Shown one piece after another: positions 46,162 through 58,550 of a DNA stretch of 64,000 bases. The notes beneath the pieces were generated by a model. That model was given only the letters and a program-made list of their open reading frames with translations, did no database searches and was not told the origin of the DNA. Numbering within the stretch: the first letter of the stretch is position 1; the number at the start of each line of letters is the position of its first letter. A program made the position numbers and the translations under genes. Origin of the DNA: Devosia sp. (GTDB taxonomy: Bacteria > Pseudomonadota > Alphaproteobacteria > Rhizobiales > Devosiaceae); the NCBI RefSeq assembly GCF_014860165.1, contig NZ_JACZKG010000018.1:38535-102534 (forward strand), in the 5' to 3' direction.

Positions 46162-46574
46162 TGAGCATTATCTGCGCCCAGGAAACCGGCCTCACGGCCG
46201 AAGAGTACATCGCCTGCGTCGGTCAATCGGCGCTCGGCCCCACCCGGCCGCTGAGCAATACCGAACGGGTGCAGGCCTATCTCGACAATTCCAACATCGT
46301 CGTCACGGCGCGCGATGCGGGCGGGACGCTGGTCGGCCTGTTCCGCGGCATGACGGACTGGAGCTGGATCTGCTACTGCGCCGATATGGCGGTGGTGGAA
46401 AGCCATCAGGGCCAGGGAATCGGCGCCCTGCTGATGGACAAGGCGGCTGAGGTCGTGGGGCCCGGCGTCACCATTACGCTGCTCGCTTTGCCCGGCGCCG
46501 AAGGCTTCTACCAGAAGATCGGCCTGACCCAGACCAGTGCCGCCTTCTATCGCGACAGGACGCATCGCACGTGA
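46161..46574 (+). CDS. GNAT-family N-acetyltransferase
   Basis: 137-aa acetyltransferase with the acetyl-CoA loop VVESHQGQGIGALLMDKAAE and the C-terminal GFYQKIGLTQTSAAFYRD. Substrate unknown. It is coupled to purB (the stop shares a base with the start) and to the hydrolase downstream (GTGA overlap at 46571). Confidence 0.88.
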   Translation: MSIICAQETGLTAEEYIACVGQSALGPTRPLSNTERVQAYLDNSNIVVTARDAGGTLVGLFRGMTDWSWICYCADMAVVESHQGQGIGALLMDKAAEVVGPGVTITLLALPGAEGFYQKIGLTQTSAAFYRDRTHRT

Positions 46575-47122
46575 AGATTTCCGAATGTGACATCCTGATC
46601 CTGCCCGGGCTCGGCAATTCAGGTCCCGGCCACTGGCAGGTGCGCTGGGCCGAACGCATGTCCAGCGCCGCCATCGTCGAGCAAGCCGACTGGGACGAGC
46701 CCGACCTGGATGACTGGGTCCAGACCATCGACCAGGCCTGCCGTCTGACCACCAGGCCGGTCGTGCTGGTCGCGCATTCGCTGTCGACTATTGCCGTTGC
46801 CCATGCGGCGCCGCGCCTGCCCGACAATGTGCGCGGCGCCTTCCTCGTTTCCGTGCCGGACCTCGAACTGAGCCCTGAGGCGCCCGAGGAGACCTTCGGC
46901 TTTCGGCCGATCCCGCGCGACCCCCTGCCCTTTCCCTCGATGCTGGTGGCATCGAGCAATGACCCGCTCTGCACCATCGACCGCGCCGTCGAATACGCCA
47001 CCTGTTGGGGTTCGGATTTCCACCAGGCAGGTGAAGCCGGCCATATCAACACCGCCTCGGGCCACGGGCCCTGGCCCGAGGGGCTGCTGATGTTCACGCG
47101 GCTGATGCAGAGGCTCAGGTGA
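46571..47122 (+). CDS. RBBP9/YdeN-family alpha/beta hydrolase
   Basis: 183-aa small serine hydrolase. The start ILPGLGNSGPGHWQVRWAE, the nucleophile in LVAHSLSTIAVAHAA, the Asp in ASSNDPLC and the His in EAGHINTASG match the RBBP9/YdeN family. Physiological substrate unknown. The start is a GTG that overlaps the GNAT stop; a second GNAT overlaps its end. Confidence 0.88.
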   Translation: MKISECDILILPGLGNSGPGHWQVRWAERMSSAAIVEQADWDEPDLDDWVQTIDQACRLTTRPVVLVAHSLSTIAVAHAAPRLPDNVRGAFLVSVPDLELSPEAPEETFGFRPIPRDPLPFPSMLVASSNDPLCTIDRAVEYATCWGSDFHQAGEAGHINTASGHGPWPEGLLMFTRLMQRLR

Positions 47123-47529
47123 GCGAATACGAACTGATAACAGCCACGCCCGGCATCGATGACTACCGGCGGCTGCGGAAGGTGAGCGGCCTCAGCGAAA
47201 AGACACAGGCCGCAGCAGAAGCCGGCCTGCCCAACAGCTGGTTTGCCGTGACCATCAGGCACGAGGGACGCACTGTCGGCATGGGCCGCATCATTGGCGA
47301 TGGCGGCACGGCCTTCCAGATCGTCGACATCGCTGTGGAACCCGAGCATCAGGGCCAGGGCCTGGGCAAGCGGATCATGACTGCGCTGGTCGACCACCTG
47401 CGGACCAACGCCCCCGCCAGCGCCTATGTCAGCCTCATCGCCGATGGAGATGCCAGGCATCTTTACGCCAAGTTCGGCTTCGAGCCGGTCATGCCCGCCT
47501 CCATTGGCATGGCGCTCTGGGTCGGCTGA
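47119..47529 (+). CDS. GNAT-family N-acetyltransferase
   Basis: 136-aa acetyltransferase with IVDIAVEPEHQGQGLGKRIM, the acetyl-CoA signature, and LYAKFGFEPVMPASIGMALW at the end. It starts with a GTG overlapping the hydrolase stop. It ends at a hairpin (47543-47572) shared with the convergent DUF1476 gene. Confidence 0.9.
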   Translation: MSEYELITATPGIDDYRRLRKVSGLSEKTQAAAEAGLPNSWFAVTIRHEGRTVGMGRIIGDGGTAFQIVDIAVEPEHQGQGLGKRIMTALVDHLRTNAPASAYVSLIADGDARHLYAKFGFEPVMPASIGMALWVG

Positions 47530-47542
47530 TCAGGCGAAAGTA

Positions 47543-47572
47543 GAGGGCGCCGGCCTGTGGCCGACGCCCCTC
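47543..47572. terminator. hairpin between convergent GNAT and DUF1476 genes
   Basis: GAGGGCG, CGGCC, a short loop, GGCCG and CGCCCCTC form an imperfect GC-rich stem between the two convergent stops. It probably serves as a two-way terminator; there is no clear T-run. Confidence 0.45.
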
Positions 47573-47593
47573 AATATTCCCATACTGACGCGA

Positions 47594-47917
47594 TCAGCCC
47601 TCGGCGGCGATCTGCTCGTTGGCGACATTCACCAGCTGCGCCATCTTCTGGCGAATCACGTCGTCGCCGATGCTGAGGCCCTTGGCCTTGAGGTCGCCGG
47701 AAACCTTGCGGAAGACGTCCTCGTCGCCGGCTTCCTCGAAGTCGGCGGCCACAACCTCGGCGGCATAGGCCTTGGCTTCATCGCCGGTCAGGCTCATCAG
47801 TTCGGCCGCCCAGATGCCCACGAGCTTGTTGCGGCGGGCTTCCGCCTTGAACTTTTTCTCCGCATCGAAGGCAAACTTGGCCTCCTGGCCCTTCTGCCGA
47901 TCCTCGAACTGGCTCAT
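47594..47917 (-). CDS. DUF1476 protein, F1-ATPase inhibitor zeta-type
   Basis: 107-aa protein with FEDRQKGQEAKFAFDAEKKF at the N-terminus and KLVGIWAAELMSLTGDEA, the DUF1476 hallmark. Members in alphaproteobacteria are the zeta subunit that inhibits the ATP synthase by binding F1. It is divergent from purC, with the two promoters in 47918-48141. Confidence 0.92.
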   Translation of the reverse strand: MSQFEDRQKGQEAKFAFDAEKKFKAEARRNKLVGIWAAELMSLTGDEAKAYAAEVVAADFEEAGDEDVFRKVSGDLKAKGLSIGDDVIRQKMAQLVNVANEQIAAEG

Positions 47918-48141
47918 GCAACTCTCCCGCTTGGCTTCCTATCTTACCGCCTCTCCGGCGCTTGCCAATCGACATAGGCGGTTCGCCACGCCAAAGCAAC
48001 GGGCGCAGGCGCGCTGCGACCTTATGCACGACGCAGCGCATCGCCATCGGGCCGGCTCATGCGAAAGAGCTTGCATTTTTGCTCGGTTCTGGCGCATGAA
48101 GCGGCCAAATTCTCCCTCCTTCCAACGGTCCCGGATTCCCA

Positions 48142-48906
48142 ATGAACCGTCGTCGCAAAATCTACGAGGGCAAGGCCAAGATCCTGTTCGAAGGTCCTGA
48201 GCCGGGCACTCTGGTTCAGTATTTCAAGGACGACACCACCGCCGGTGATGGCGCCCGCCACGAAATCATCGATGGCAAGGGCGTGCTGAACAACCGGATT
48301 TCCGAGTTCGTGTTCACCAAACTCAACGGCCTGGGCATCCCGACTCACTTCATTCGCCGCATCAACATGCGCGAACAGCTGATCAAGGAAGTCGAGATCA
48401 TCCCGCTCGAGATCATCGTGCGCAACTACGCAGCCGGTTCGCTGGTGAAGCGCCTCGGCCTCGAGCCGGGCACGCAGTTGCCGCGCTCGATCATCGAGTT
48501 CTGCTACAAGGACGATGCTCTGCATGACCCCATGGTCAGCGAAGAGCACATTACCGCCTTTGGCTGGGCCACCCCGGCCGAGCTCGACGACATCATGAGC
48601 CTGGCCATCCGCGTCAACGACTTCCTGACCGGCCTCTTCATGGGTGTCGGCATCCAGCTCGTCGATTTCAAGATCGAATGCGGCCGCCTCTATGAAGGCG
48701 ACCTGATGCGCATCGTGCTGGCCGACGAAATCAGCCCCGACAGCTGCCGGCTGTGGGACATCAAGACCCGCAACAAGATGGACAAGGACCGCTTCCGCGA
48801 AAACCTTGGCGGGCTGATCGAGAACTACCGCGAAGTCGCACAGCGGCTTGGCATCCTGGTCGAAACCGACAATGCGCTGACCACCGGTCCGCGTCTGGTC
48901 CAGTAA
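48142..48906 (+). CDS. purC: SAICAR synthetase
   Basis: 254-aa enzyme that joins aspartate to CAIR in purine synthesis. The N-terminus [44 protein letters not shown] and [20 protein letters not shown] match PurC. It is followed 20 bp later by purS. The standard alphaproteobacterial purC-purS-purQ-purL order is interrupted here by the glycan genes. Confidence 0.96.
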   Translation: MNRRRKIYEGKAKILFEGPEPGTLVQYFKDDTTAGDGARHEIIDGKGVLNNRISEFVFTKLNGLGIPTHFIRRINMREQLIKEVEIIPLEIIVRNYAAGSLVKRLGLEPGTQLPRSIIEFCYKDDALHDPMVSEEHITAFGWATPAELDDIMSLAIRVNDFLTGLFMGVGIQLVDFKIECGRLYEGDLMRIVLADEISPDSCRLWDIKTRNKMDKDRFRENLGGLIENYREVAQRLGILVETDNALTTGPRLVQ

Positions 48907-48926
48907 GCGTTGTCAGGAGCGGCACA

Positions 48927-49169
48927 ATGAAGGCGCGCGTCACCGTCACCCTCAAGAACGGCGTTCTCGATCCCCAGGGTCAGGCGATCGAAGGCTCGCT
49001 CAAGAGCCTCGGTTTTTCCGGTGTTGCATCCGTGCGACAGGGCAAGGTCTTCGACCTTGTCCTGGACGGAACCGATGAGGCAACCGCACGTTCAGCCCTC
49101 ACCAGCATGTGTGAGAAGTTGCTGGCCAATACCGTGATCGAAAACTACGCGGTCGAAATCTCAAATTAA
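48927..49169 (+). CDS. purS: FGAM synthase subunit PurS
   Basis: 80-aa subunit of the three-part phosphoribosylformylglycinamidine synthase, which bridges PurQ and PurL. The sequence KARVTVTLKNGVLDPQGQAI and SVRQGKVFDL is typical. Its partners lie 5-6 kb downstream, unlike the usual close purS-purQ-purL arrangement. Confidence 0.95.
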   Translation: MKARVTVTLKNGVLDPQGQAIEGSLKSLGFSGVASVRQGKVFDLVLDGTDEATARSALTSMCEKLLANTVIENYAVEISN

Positions 49170-49224
49170 CGCCTTGCGGCTATAACCTGCATCGCGCCGT
49201 ACCTTGGCGCAGGACCATTTTGCC

Positions 49225-49308
49225 ATGCTCAAAACCATCTCGCTCTCGGTCATGTTCTTCGCCACGCTCGGCCTGCTCTTCGCGGCCTATGCCTCGGTCC
49301 CGGTCTAG
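49225..49308 (+). CDS. 27-aa hydrophobic micropeptide
   Basis: An ATG at 49225 opens MLKTISLSVMFFATLGLLFA, then AYASVPV and a stop. It is a single hydrophobic helix, like many conserved small membrane proteins. No clear ribosome site and no homology is known to me, so coding status is uncertain. It lies 55 bp after purS. Confidence 0.3.
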   Translation: MLKTISLSVMFFATLGLLFAAYASVPV

Positions 49309-49379
49309 CTAGAACTGGCATTCGGCAGCACGGTTTTCCGCGCTCGCCCGACAATCGAAAATGACCATTTGTTAAGCCG

Positions 49380-49904
49380 TTGCGGGCTAGATTCGTCTGG
49401 AAGAACAGTTCCTTCTCGAATCTCCCGGCGGTTCTCTTGGTTTCATTTGCGCGATACCTGCTGACCGCCGGAACGGCCACATTCGTCGACGTGGCTATTG
49501 TGCAAACCCTGCTATCGTTTGCGCTGCTGCAGCAACCGGTCTTCTTCACACTGACCGTCGCCATGGGCGCCTTTGCCGGAATGAGCGTCAACTTCGCGCT
49601 CTCCCGTCGCTTCGTGTTCACGCTCGATATGCGCCCTGCCCACCGGCAGTTCGCCAGTTTTGTCCTGGTTTCGGTGACCACCCTGGCGCTTCGTCTGTGC
49701 GTTGCCTATGCGCTCATGGCGCTGTTCGCCCTGCCATTCATGGCCTGGATTGGCGCCCTCCCCATCGATGCGCCGGCCGAACGTCTCGCCCATCTGGGCG
49801 CCGTGGGCCTCGTCACGGTCTATTCGTTCCTTGCCCACAAGCATGTGTCGTTTGCGGGCGGCTTTCTCTCCCGGCTTTCCAGCCGCAGCACGGTGGTCCC
49901 CTGA
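49380..49904 (+). CDS. GtrA-family membrane protein
   Basis: 174-aa protein with four predicted transmembrane segments, including [20 protein letters not shown] and the loop [10 protein letters not shown], which are typical of GtrA. GtrA proteins flip lipid-linked sugars or assist surface glycan modification. The start is uncertain (TTG at 49380; internal starts are possible). Its end overlaps the next gene by ATGA. Confidence 0.82.
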   Translation: MRARFVWKNSSFSNLPAVLLVSFARYLLTAGTATFVDVAIVQTLLSFALLQQPVFFTLTVAMGAFAGMSVNFALSRRFVFTLDMRPAHRQFASFVLVSVTTLALRLCVAYALMALFALPFMAWIGALPIDAPAERLAHLGAVGLVTVYSFLAHKHVSFAGGFLSRLSSRSTVVP

Positions 49905-51385
49905 TGCATGTCGAAACTCTCATCATCGGTGCAGGCCCCGCAGGCCTGACGACCGCCTACGAGCTCACCAAGGCCGGCCGCAGCGTCGCCATCGTCGAGC
50001 GCGATCCCGTCTATGTCGGCGGCATTTCGCGCACCGTGAACTACAAGGGCTACCGCTTCGACATTGGCGGCCACCGCTTCTTTTCCAAGAGCGCCGAGGT
50101 CGAGGCCTGGTGGACCGAGATCATGGGCGACGAGATGCTGCAGCGCCCGCGCTCGAGCCGCATCTACTACAATGGCAAGCTGTTCGATTACCCGCTTCGC
50201 GCCGGCGACGCACTGGCCAAGCTCGGCCCAGTCGAGGCCCTGCGCTGCGTCATCTCCTATGGCTGGGCCCAGGCCCGGCCCTATCGCAAGGTCGTCAGCT
50301 TCGAGCAGTGGGTGGTCAACAATTTCGGTCGCCGGCTGTTCGAAATCTTCTTCAAGACCTACACCGAAAAAGTGTGGGGCATGGATTGCTCGGAGATCTC
50401 GGCCGACTGGGCTGCCCAGCGCATCAAGGGTCTCAATCTCTACCAGGCCATCATCTCGAGCTTCGGCATCGGCAGCAAGCCCAGGGATGGCGGCGTCATC
50501 AAGACGCTGATCAACAGCTTCCGCTATCCCCGTCTCGGCCCCGGCCAGATGTGGGAGCGCGCCCGCGACAAGGTCGTCGCTCAAGGCGGCACCATGATGA
50601 TGGGGTCCACCGTCACAGCAATCAGCCAGCATGCTGAGAGCGGCAAGTGGATCGCCATCGTCACCGATGCCAACGGCAGGGAAACCAAGGTCACCGCCGA
50701 CCACCTGGTCTCGACCGCCGCTATAAACGAGCTCGTGCGCATGCTGGGCGCCGACAAGGACCGGGCCGTCGCGGCGGCCACCGCAGGCCTGCGCTATCGC
50801 GATTTCCTGATCATCGGGCTGATCACCCGCGGCAAGGAGAGCTTTGATGACAACTGGATCTACATCCACGATCCCAGCGTCAAAGTCGGCCGCATCCAGA
50901 ATTTCAAGTCGTGGTCGCCCGATATGGTGCCTGACCCCGACACGGCCTGCTACGGCATGGAATATTTCTGTAATGCTGGCGACGACACCTGGGACATGGC
51001 CGACGCCGACCTGATCGCGCGCGCCAAATTCGAGATCGGCAAGCTGGGCCTGGCCCGGCCCGAAGACATTATCGACGGCTCCGTCGTCCGGCAGCCCAAG
51101 GCCTACCCGGTCTATGACGACACCTACAAGATCAATGTCGATACCATCACCGAGGGCCTTGAGGAGCAGTTCTCGAACCTCCACCTCGCCGGCCGCAACG
51201 GCATGCACAAATATAACAATCAGGACCACGCCATGATGACCGGCATCCTGACTGCCAAGAACATCATCGCTGGGACACGCGCCTTCGACGTGTGGACCGT
51301 CAATGAAGACGCCGAGTATCACGAAGGCGGCGAAGCTGGTGTCGACAAGATCGAAGAGCGCCTTGTTCCCCGCCGCGTCGCCTGA
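49904..51385 (+). CDS. FAD-dependent oxidoreductase, UDP-galactopyranose-mutase-like
   Basis: 493-aa flavoprotein. The N-terminal FAD-binding motif is [19 protein letters not shown] (7-25), followed by [16 protein letters not shown] and [12 protein letters not shown]. The pattern is that of the amine-oxidase/UDP-galactopyranose mutase family that acts on sugar or carotenoid substrates. In a block with GtrA, a GT-C-type transferase and an acyltransferase, a sugar-nucleotide or lipid-sugar role is plausible. It overlaps gtrA at its start. Confidence 0.78.
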   Translation: MHVETLIIGAGPAGLTTAYELTKAGRSVAIVERDPVYVGGISRTVNYKGYRFDIGGHRFFSKSAEVEAWWTEIMGDEMLQRPRSSRIYYNGKLFDYPLRAGDALAKLGPVEALRCVISYGWAQARPYRKVVSFEQWVVNNFGRRLFEIFFKTYTEKVWGMDCSEISADWAAQRIKGLNLYQAIISSFGIGSKPRDGGVIKTLINSFRYPRLGPGQMWERARDKVVAQGGTMMMGSTVTAISQHAESGKWIAIVTDANGRETKVTADHLVSTAAINELVRMLGADKDRAVAAATAGLRYRDFLIIGLITRGKESFDDNWIYIHDPSVKVGRIQNFKSWSPDMVPDPDTACYGMEYFCNAGDDTWDMADADLIARAKFEIGKLGLARPEDIIDGSVVRQPKAYPVYDDTYKINVDTITEGLEEQFSNLHLAGRNGMHKYNNQDHAMMTGILTAKNIIAGTRAFDVWTVNEDAEYHEGGEAGVDKIEERLVPRRVA

Positions 51386-51410
51386 GGCCCTGCCCGCCGA
51401 GGGGACCACC

Positions 51411-52793
51411 ATGCGCGCGGAGACGATGGCATCGCTCGCCGTCGTGCTGGCCTATACCGCGCTGCAGATCGTGCTGTTCGCCGCTCACGACCCGTGGCTG
51501 GACGAGGGGCAGGCCTGGCTTTGGGCCACCACCATCTCGAGCCCCATCGATTTCCTCATCATCCCGAGCGAGGGCCATCCCCCACTGTGGTACTGGCTGC
51601 TGCGCCTGCTGTCGTTCTTCCTCGACTTCAACCAGGCCCGCACGATCGGCCTGGCGATCTCCATCGCCAATGCCTTCCTGCTGTGGCGCCTGATCGGCCG
51701 TGACGCCACCATCCTGTTCGTCATGCTGGCCAGTTTCGTGCTGCTGCAGTTCTGGGGCTACCACTTCCGCCCCTATAACATCGTCTTTTCCTGCATTCTG
51801 GGCGCCCTGCTGCTTGATCGCGAAGGCAAGGGCGTTGCGGCGACCTGGCTGCTGGCGCTGGCCTGCGGCTTCCATTTCTTCTCGGGCCTGCTGTTCGCCT
51901 TCTGGCTGGTCTATCAGCGCAGCAAGGGCACTGCCCTGCTGGCGCTGCTGGCCCCGTCCCTGCTGGCCCTGGCCTTCGGCGCATCGGCCGTGCTGTCGGG
52001 CCTGGGCAACACCACAATTGGTCCCTCCACCCCCGACCTGTTCGTCGGCATCGTGCACAATCTCTCCTGGATCGGCATGATCGGGCCACTGCGCGGACCC
52101 GTGCTCGCCGTGGCGACACTGACGGCCATCATCATCGCCTTTCGCCGGGAGCCGCTGATCCTGGGCACAGTGCTCGCGCTGCTGCTGGCATTTTCCATTG
52201 CCACGGCCGCAATCTATGGCAAGGCCCCGTGGCACTCCGCCTTCATGACCATGCTTTGCTTCATGGCCGTCATGGTCGTGGGCCTCAAGGGACGGCGCTG
52301 GCTACTGTTCGTGCTGTTGCTGCCGCAGGTGGCGATAGGGGTTGCCGGCGCCACGCAGCGCCTGTCCAAGCCGGTCTGGAGTGCGCCGGACCTCTATGCG
52401 GCGATCGTAGACGATGCCGGCGCCGACTTTGACCCTGCCCGGCAACTGGTGGCCTGGCCCGACCTCACCGGCATCGCGATTGCGGCCAAAGAAGACATAA
52501 CCCTCGTCAGCGGCAATGATGGATCCCTGCTCGGTCCGATCAACTGGCGCGTGAGCAAGCCCCGCGCCATCGACCCGGCCCTGGCCGACCGCGAGACGCC
52601 CTATTGGCTGATCTGCGGCAAGAGCTGCAGCCATATCGTGGCCTATCTGGGCGACCACGGGTTCACCTCTGCTCTGCTCGCCCACAAGGTCAATATCGAC
52701 AACGGCAAGTTCTCTGCCTACCGGATCGAACAGGCCCGTTATCCAATTACTTACCGCTCAGGCAATTTCCCGCCGCCGGCGGGGCCCCGTTAG
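51411..52793 (+). CDS. GT-C-type membrane glycosyltransferase-like protein
   Basis: 460-aa polytopic protein with about ten transmembrane segments and the GT-C motif PWLDEGQAWLWAT near residue 28, followed by EGHPPLWYWLLRLLS, as in ArnT-type transferases. It would use lipid-linked sugars in the periplasm. ATG 51411 follows GAGGGGACC; the frame extends upstream into the mutase-like gene. It lies 25 bp after the flavoprotein. Confidence 0.78.
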   Translation: MRAETMASLAVVLAYTALQIVLFAAHDPWLDEGQAWLWATTISSPIDFLIIPSEGHPPLWYWLLRLLSFFLDFNQARTIGLAISIANAFLLWRLIGRDATILFVMLASFVLLQFWGYHFRPYNIVFSCILGALLLDREGKGVAATWLLALACGFHFFSGLLFAFWLVYQRSKGTALLALLAPSLLALAFGASAVLSGLGNTTIGPSTPDLFVGIVHNLSWIGMIGPLRGPVLAVATLTAIIIAFRREPLILGTVLALLLAFSIATAAIYGKAPWHSAFMTMLCFMAVMVVGLKGRRWLLFVLLLPQVAIGVAGATQRLSKPVWSAPDLYAAIVDDAGADFDPARQLVAWPDLTGIAIAAKEDITLVSGNDGSLLGPINWRVSKPRAIDPALADRETPYWLICGKSCSHIVAYLGDHGFTSALLAHKVNIDNGKFSAYRIEQARYPITYRSGNFPPPAGPR

Positions 52794-52846
52794 GCACCCG
52801 CCAGCGCCGTCCATTGTATGCTCGCCCCAAACTGGGAGTGCGGGAC

Positions 52847-53920
52847 ATGGTGGGATCGGGCGGGCGTCTTGGATGGGTGGATATGGCCAAGGGCCTGTCC
52901 ATCTTTCTCGTGGTCATGATGTATGCGGCCTCGAGCGTGGGCGAGGACACCGGCGGCGTGGGCGCCCTGCACTGGGCCATCGCCTTTGCCACGCCCTTCC
53001 GCATGCCTGAATTCTTCCTGATTTCGGGCCTGTTCCTGTCGCAGGTGATCGACCGCCCCTGGCGCGCCTACGCCGATCGCCGCATCGTGCACTATCTCTA
53101 TTTCTACGTACTGTGGGCGCTGATCCACATCACCTTCAAGGTCGGCCTGCTGGCGACCGATCCGGTCGGCGCGCTCGAGCAGATCGTCTGGGCGGTGATC
53201 CAGCCCTATGGCGTGCTCTGGTTCATCTACATGCTGGCGGTGGTCGGCACGGTGACCAAGCTACTGCACAGCCTGCGCGCGCCCGTCTGGGCAGTGTTTG
53301 GCGTCGCCGCCATCCTCCAAATGGCACCCATTCACACCGGCAGCTACCTGATCGATCAGTTTGCCGAGTATTTGGTGTTCTTCTACGCCGGCTACATTAT
53401 GGCGCCGGTGCTGTTCCGACTGGCCGACTGGGCCGGCGACAACGTCGCGCTGGCAGGGGTTGGGCTGCTGATCTGGGCTATACTCAACGCGGCCCTGGTT
53501 TTCTCGCCCGGCTTTGCCATGCACCCGATCCATCCGGTCATGGGCTATGCGGGCTGGCCGGGGATCCACCTGGTCCTGGCGCTGGCAGGTACTGCAGCGC
53601 TCTGCGTCATCGCCGCCTTGCTCACCCGCCTGACCTTCATGAACTGGCTGCGCTGGCTGGGAAGCAAGTCGCTGATCATCTATGTGGCTTTCGTGCTGCC
53701 CATGGGCGTTTCCCGCACGCTGCTGATCAGGCTGGGCGTGGACGACCCCACCGTGCTCAGCCTTGCCATCATGGCGATCTCCATCATGTCGCCGCTGGTG
53801 CTCTACTGGATCGTGCTGCGCACCGGCTTTGGCCACTTCCTGTTCGAGCGCCCGGCCTGGGCCCACCTGCCCGGCACGGCGAAATCGCCGGCACGGGCGG
53901 TCGCAACGCCGGCCGAATAG
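52847..53920 (+). CDS. acyltransferase 3 / OpgC-type membrane protein
   Basis: 357-aa integral membrane protein. It starts GRLGWVDMAKGLSIFLVVMM, the acyltransferase-3 motif (R/K-x-x-x-D-x-x-K-G), and contains RMPEFFLISGLFLSQ. About ten hydrophobic segments follow. Such enzymes acylate surface glycans. It closes the four-gene block between purS and purQ, and a strong hairpin follows it. Confidence 0.85.
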   Translation: MVGSGGRLGWVDMAKGLSIFLVVMMYAASSVGEDTGGVGALHWAIAFATPFRMPEFFLISGLFLSQVIDRPWRAYADRRIVHYLYFYVLWALIHITFKVGLLATDPVGALEQIVWAVIQPYGVLWFIYMLAVVGTVTKLLHSLRAPVWAVFGVAAILQMAPIHTGSYLIDQFAEYLVFFYAGYIMAPVLFRLADWAGDNVALAGVGLLIWAILNAALVFSPGFAMHPIHPVMGYAGWPGIHLVLALAGTAALCVIAALLTRLTFMNWLRWLGSKSLIIYVAFVLPMGVSRTLLIRLGVDDPTVLSLAIMAISIMSPLVLYWIVLRTGFGHFLFERPAWAHLPGTAKSPARAVATPAE

Positions 53921-53939
53921 TCGCGAAACTCGCTTGCCT

Positions 53940-53964
53940 GGGCCGGGATATGCAATCCCGGCCC
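53940..53964 (+). terminator. rho-independent-type hairpin after acyltransferase
   Basis: GGGCCGGGAT, five-base loop, ATCCCGGCCC forms a perfect 10-bp stem followed by TTGCCTTTT. It separates the envelope block from purQ. Confidence 0.75.
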
Positions 53965-54025
53965 TTGCCTTTTCCGCCAAGACTCATCACAAGGGCCTCG
54001 CACCCCCCATAGCGAGGACCAGCCG

Positions 54026-54694
54026 ATGAAATCCGCAGTCATCGTCTTCCCCGGACTCAATCGCGACCGCGACATGATCGCGGCGCTGACCAAGGTTTCC
54101 GGTACCGCCCCGGCTATCGTCTGGCATCAGGATGCCGACCTGCCCGATGTCGATCTCGCCGTCATCCCGGGCGGCTTTTCCTATGGCGATTACCTGCGCT
54201 GCGGCGCCATCGCGGCACGTTCGCCGATCATGGACAAGGTCCGCGCCCATGCCGCCCGCGGCGGCAAGGTGCTCGGTGTCTGCAACGGCTTCCAGATCCT
54301 CATCGAGGCAGGCCTGCTGCCCGGCGCGCTGATGCGCAACATGAGCCTCAAATTCGTCTGCCGCGAGGTCAAGCTCGAAGTCGTCAACGCCGATACCGAC
54401 TTCACCCGCGGCTACAGCAAGGGCCAGATCATCCGCTGCCCCGTGGCCCATCATGACGGCAACTATTTCGCCGATGCCGAGACCATCGCGCGGCTCGAGG
54501 GCAACGGCCAGGTGGCTTTCCGCTACGCCGAGGGCACCAATCCCAACGGCTCGATCAACGACATTGCCGGCATCTTCAACGAGCAGAAAAACGTCCTCGG
54601 CCTGATGCCTCATCCCGAAAACCTGATCGAAGCCGCCCATGGCGGCGATGACGGGCGGGCGCTGTTCACCGGCCTTCTGGGCAATGCCGCCTGA
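54026..54694 (+). CDS. purQ: FGAM synthase glutaminase subunit PurQ
   Basis: 222-aa class I amidotransferase that provides ammonia to PurL. The nucleophile is in [13 protein letters not shown], and the His/Glu pair is in [14 protein letters not shown]. The start [16 protein letters not shown] is typical. It overlaps the next gene by ATGA. Confidence 0.96.
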   Translation: MKSAVIVFPGLNRDRDMIAALTKVSGTAPAIVWHQDADLPDVDLAVIPGGFSYGDYLRCGAIAARSPIMDKVRAHAARGGKVLGVCNGFQILIEAGLLPGALMRNMSLKFVCREVKLEVVNADTDFTRGYSKGQIIRCPVAHHDGNYFADAETIARLEGNGQVAFRYAEGTNPNGSINDIAGIFNEQKNVLGLMPHPENLIEAAHGGDDGRALFTGLLGNAA

Positions 54695-55343
54695 TGAGCG
54701 CGCGCGCGCCCGTTGACCCACGCAAGCTGCTCACCTGGCTTGGGCTGTTCTTCGGCGCCGCCGGACTCGTGCTGCAATTCTGGCTCTCGATGCAGCTGGC
54801 CTTTGCCAATGGCCGCGACTGGCCGGGCTTTCTCGGCCATTTCTTCGCCTTCTACACCATCCTCAGCAACGTCATCCTGGTGCTGATCTACCTCTCCGAA
54901 GTGCTGCCCACGCCCCGCCTGGCGCTGTTCCGGCGCCCGGTCGTGCGCGGCATGATGGTGGCCAATATTGCGCTCGTCGCGCTCTACGTCTATTTCGTGC
55001 TGCGCCATCTCAATGCGCTGGAAGGCCTCAACCAGCTGGCCGATACGATCCTGCACTATCTGTGCCCCACGCTCTATCTGCTGTGGTGGCTGGTGGCCCA
55101 GCCGCGCGGCACCCTGCGCTGGGTCGACCTGCCCGCCATGCTGCTGCCCACGCTGGTCTATTTTATCTACATCATGGCGCGCGGTGTCTGGGTGCAGCAG
55201 TACCCCTATCCCACCCTCAATGCGGTGGAGCTCGGCTATCCGCAAGTCCTGCTCAATGCGGTCTATATGGCCGCCGGGCTGGGTGCTCTCTGCGCCATCG
55301 TTATCGCGCTCGACGGGCTGCTGGCCCGCCAATTCCGGACAAT

Positions 55344-55347
<4 letters not shown>
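54694..55347 (+). CDS. Pr6Pr-like membrane protein between purQ and purL
   Basis: 217-aa protein with six predicted transmembrane segments and the motif [20 protein letters not shown] near residue 45, typical of Pr6Pr/FAR-17a/AIG1-like membrane proteins. The function is not known. It overlaps purQ and purL by four bases each (ATGA), so it is co-translated in the pur operon. A role in purine synthesis is not indicated by sequence. Confidence 0.8.
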
Positions 55348-57581
<2,234 letters not shown>

Positions 57582-57659
57582 TCGATCCATCTGCCTTATG
57601 ATCGCCGCTCTTTGGAGTGTTCTGGCCCCCAAGGGCGGCGTCATTTTGTGGAGACTATC

Positions 57660-58223
57660 ATGAGACTTGGACCGGCCACCGTCGGCATACTGGCCCTTTC
57701 ACTCAGCTTGCTGCCCATGGCTGTGCTGGCCCAGGAAGCTGGCGTCAGCGGCTCTCCACTCCCTGACCAGCCCTATACCCTGTTCTATCCGGACGTGATG
57801 GTCACGTCAGGCGAGCCGGGCGGCCCGTTGACGATCAACCACCCGACTCTGCCGCTGCAATGCGTATTGACCGTGGTGCCCGTCGACGACAGCGGCTGGA
57901 CCGCCGAAGGCGCCCTGGCGGCGCTCGATGCGGCCGCAGTCGCCACCGGTTGGAGCGATACGTTTCCAGGCTTCACGCTCGGCGCGAGCAGCGTCACCAG
58001 CTATCAGAGCAATCCGGCGCTGCAATATGAGGGGACCAGCACCGGCTCCGATCAGGGCGGCCCCATCACGCTCGTCCATACCGAGACCGTCAATGCCGGC
58101 AACGGCTACACCCTCGATTGCTTCTACGCGACCGAAATGGCGGCCGAGGCCCGGCCGATTGTCGATTCCATCATCGCCAATTTCTCCACCGAGCAGGACG
58201 CCCAGCCGGTCGTGACGCCCTGA
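57660..58223 (+). CDS. secreted protein of unknown function
   Basis: 187-aa protein with a Sec signal peptide (about 1-25; MRLGPATVGILALSLSLLPM, then cleavage near VLA-QEAGV). The mature part is Gly/Ser/Thr-rich, with two cysteines (LQCVLTVV and LDCFYATEM) and repeated T/P-rich segments. No known domain. It may be periplasmic. It follows purL after 78 bp. Confidence 0.7.
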   Translation: MRLGPATVGILALSLSLLPMAVLAQEAGVSGSPLPDQPYTLFYPDVMVTSGEPGGPLTINHPTLPLQCVLTVVPVDDSGWTAEGALAALDAAAVATGWSDTFPGFTLGASSVTSYQSNPALQYEGTSTGSDQGGPITLVHTETVNAGNGYTLDCFYATEMAAEARPIVDSIIANFSTEQDAQPVVTP

Positions 58224-58313
58224 TCGGGTGCCTGCGATATTGAAGGCTCCCTACCCCCATGCCATATCATTGCTGTGGTCGGCAGTTCGCCGGCCTTAGC
58301 AAGGAGTCGCCTC

Positions 58314-58547
58314 ATGCCCATGGATGCCAGCGAAATCGAGCGCCGGATCAAGGCGGCTATCCCTGATGCCGATATCGAGATTCGCGACCTTGCCGGGGAC
58401 GGCGACCACTGGGCCGCCACGGTGAAATCCGAGCAGTTCCGCGGCAAGACCCGCGTGCAGCAGCACAAGCTGGTCTATGACGCCCTGCAGGGCGACATGG
58501 GCGGCGCCCTTCACGCACTGGCGCTGCAAACGGTCACCCCGGACTGA
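58314..58547 (+). CDS. bolA: BolA-family protein
   Basis: 77-aa BolA protein with ASEIERRIKAAIPDADIEIR and a QQHKLVYDALQ helix. BolA-type proteins bind iron-sulfur clusters together with CGFS glutaredoxins, and a CGFS glutaredoxin gene lies 1.5 kb downstream. The ATG at 58314 has AAGGAG eight bases upstream; 58320 is the alternative. Confidence 0.9.
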   Translation: MPMDASEIERRIKAAIPDADIEIRDLAGDGDHWAATVKSEQFRGKTRVQQHKLVYDALQGDMGGALHALALQTVTPD

Positions 58548-58550
58548 TTG

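Noticed and set aside
49820..51412. 530-codon open frame opposite the flavoprotein
   Set aside because: A GC-rich shadow with no recognisable motif; the plus strand has the FAD motif and overlapping operon starts.
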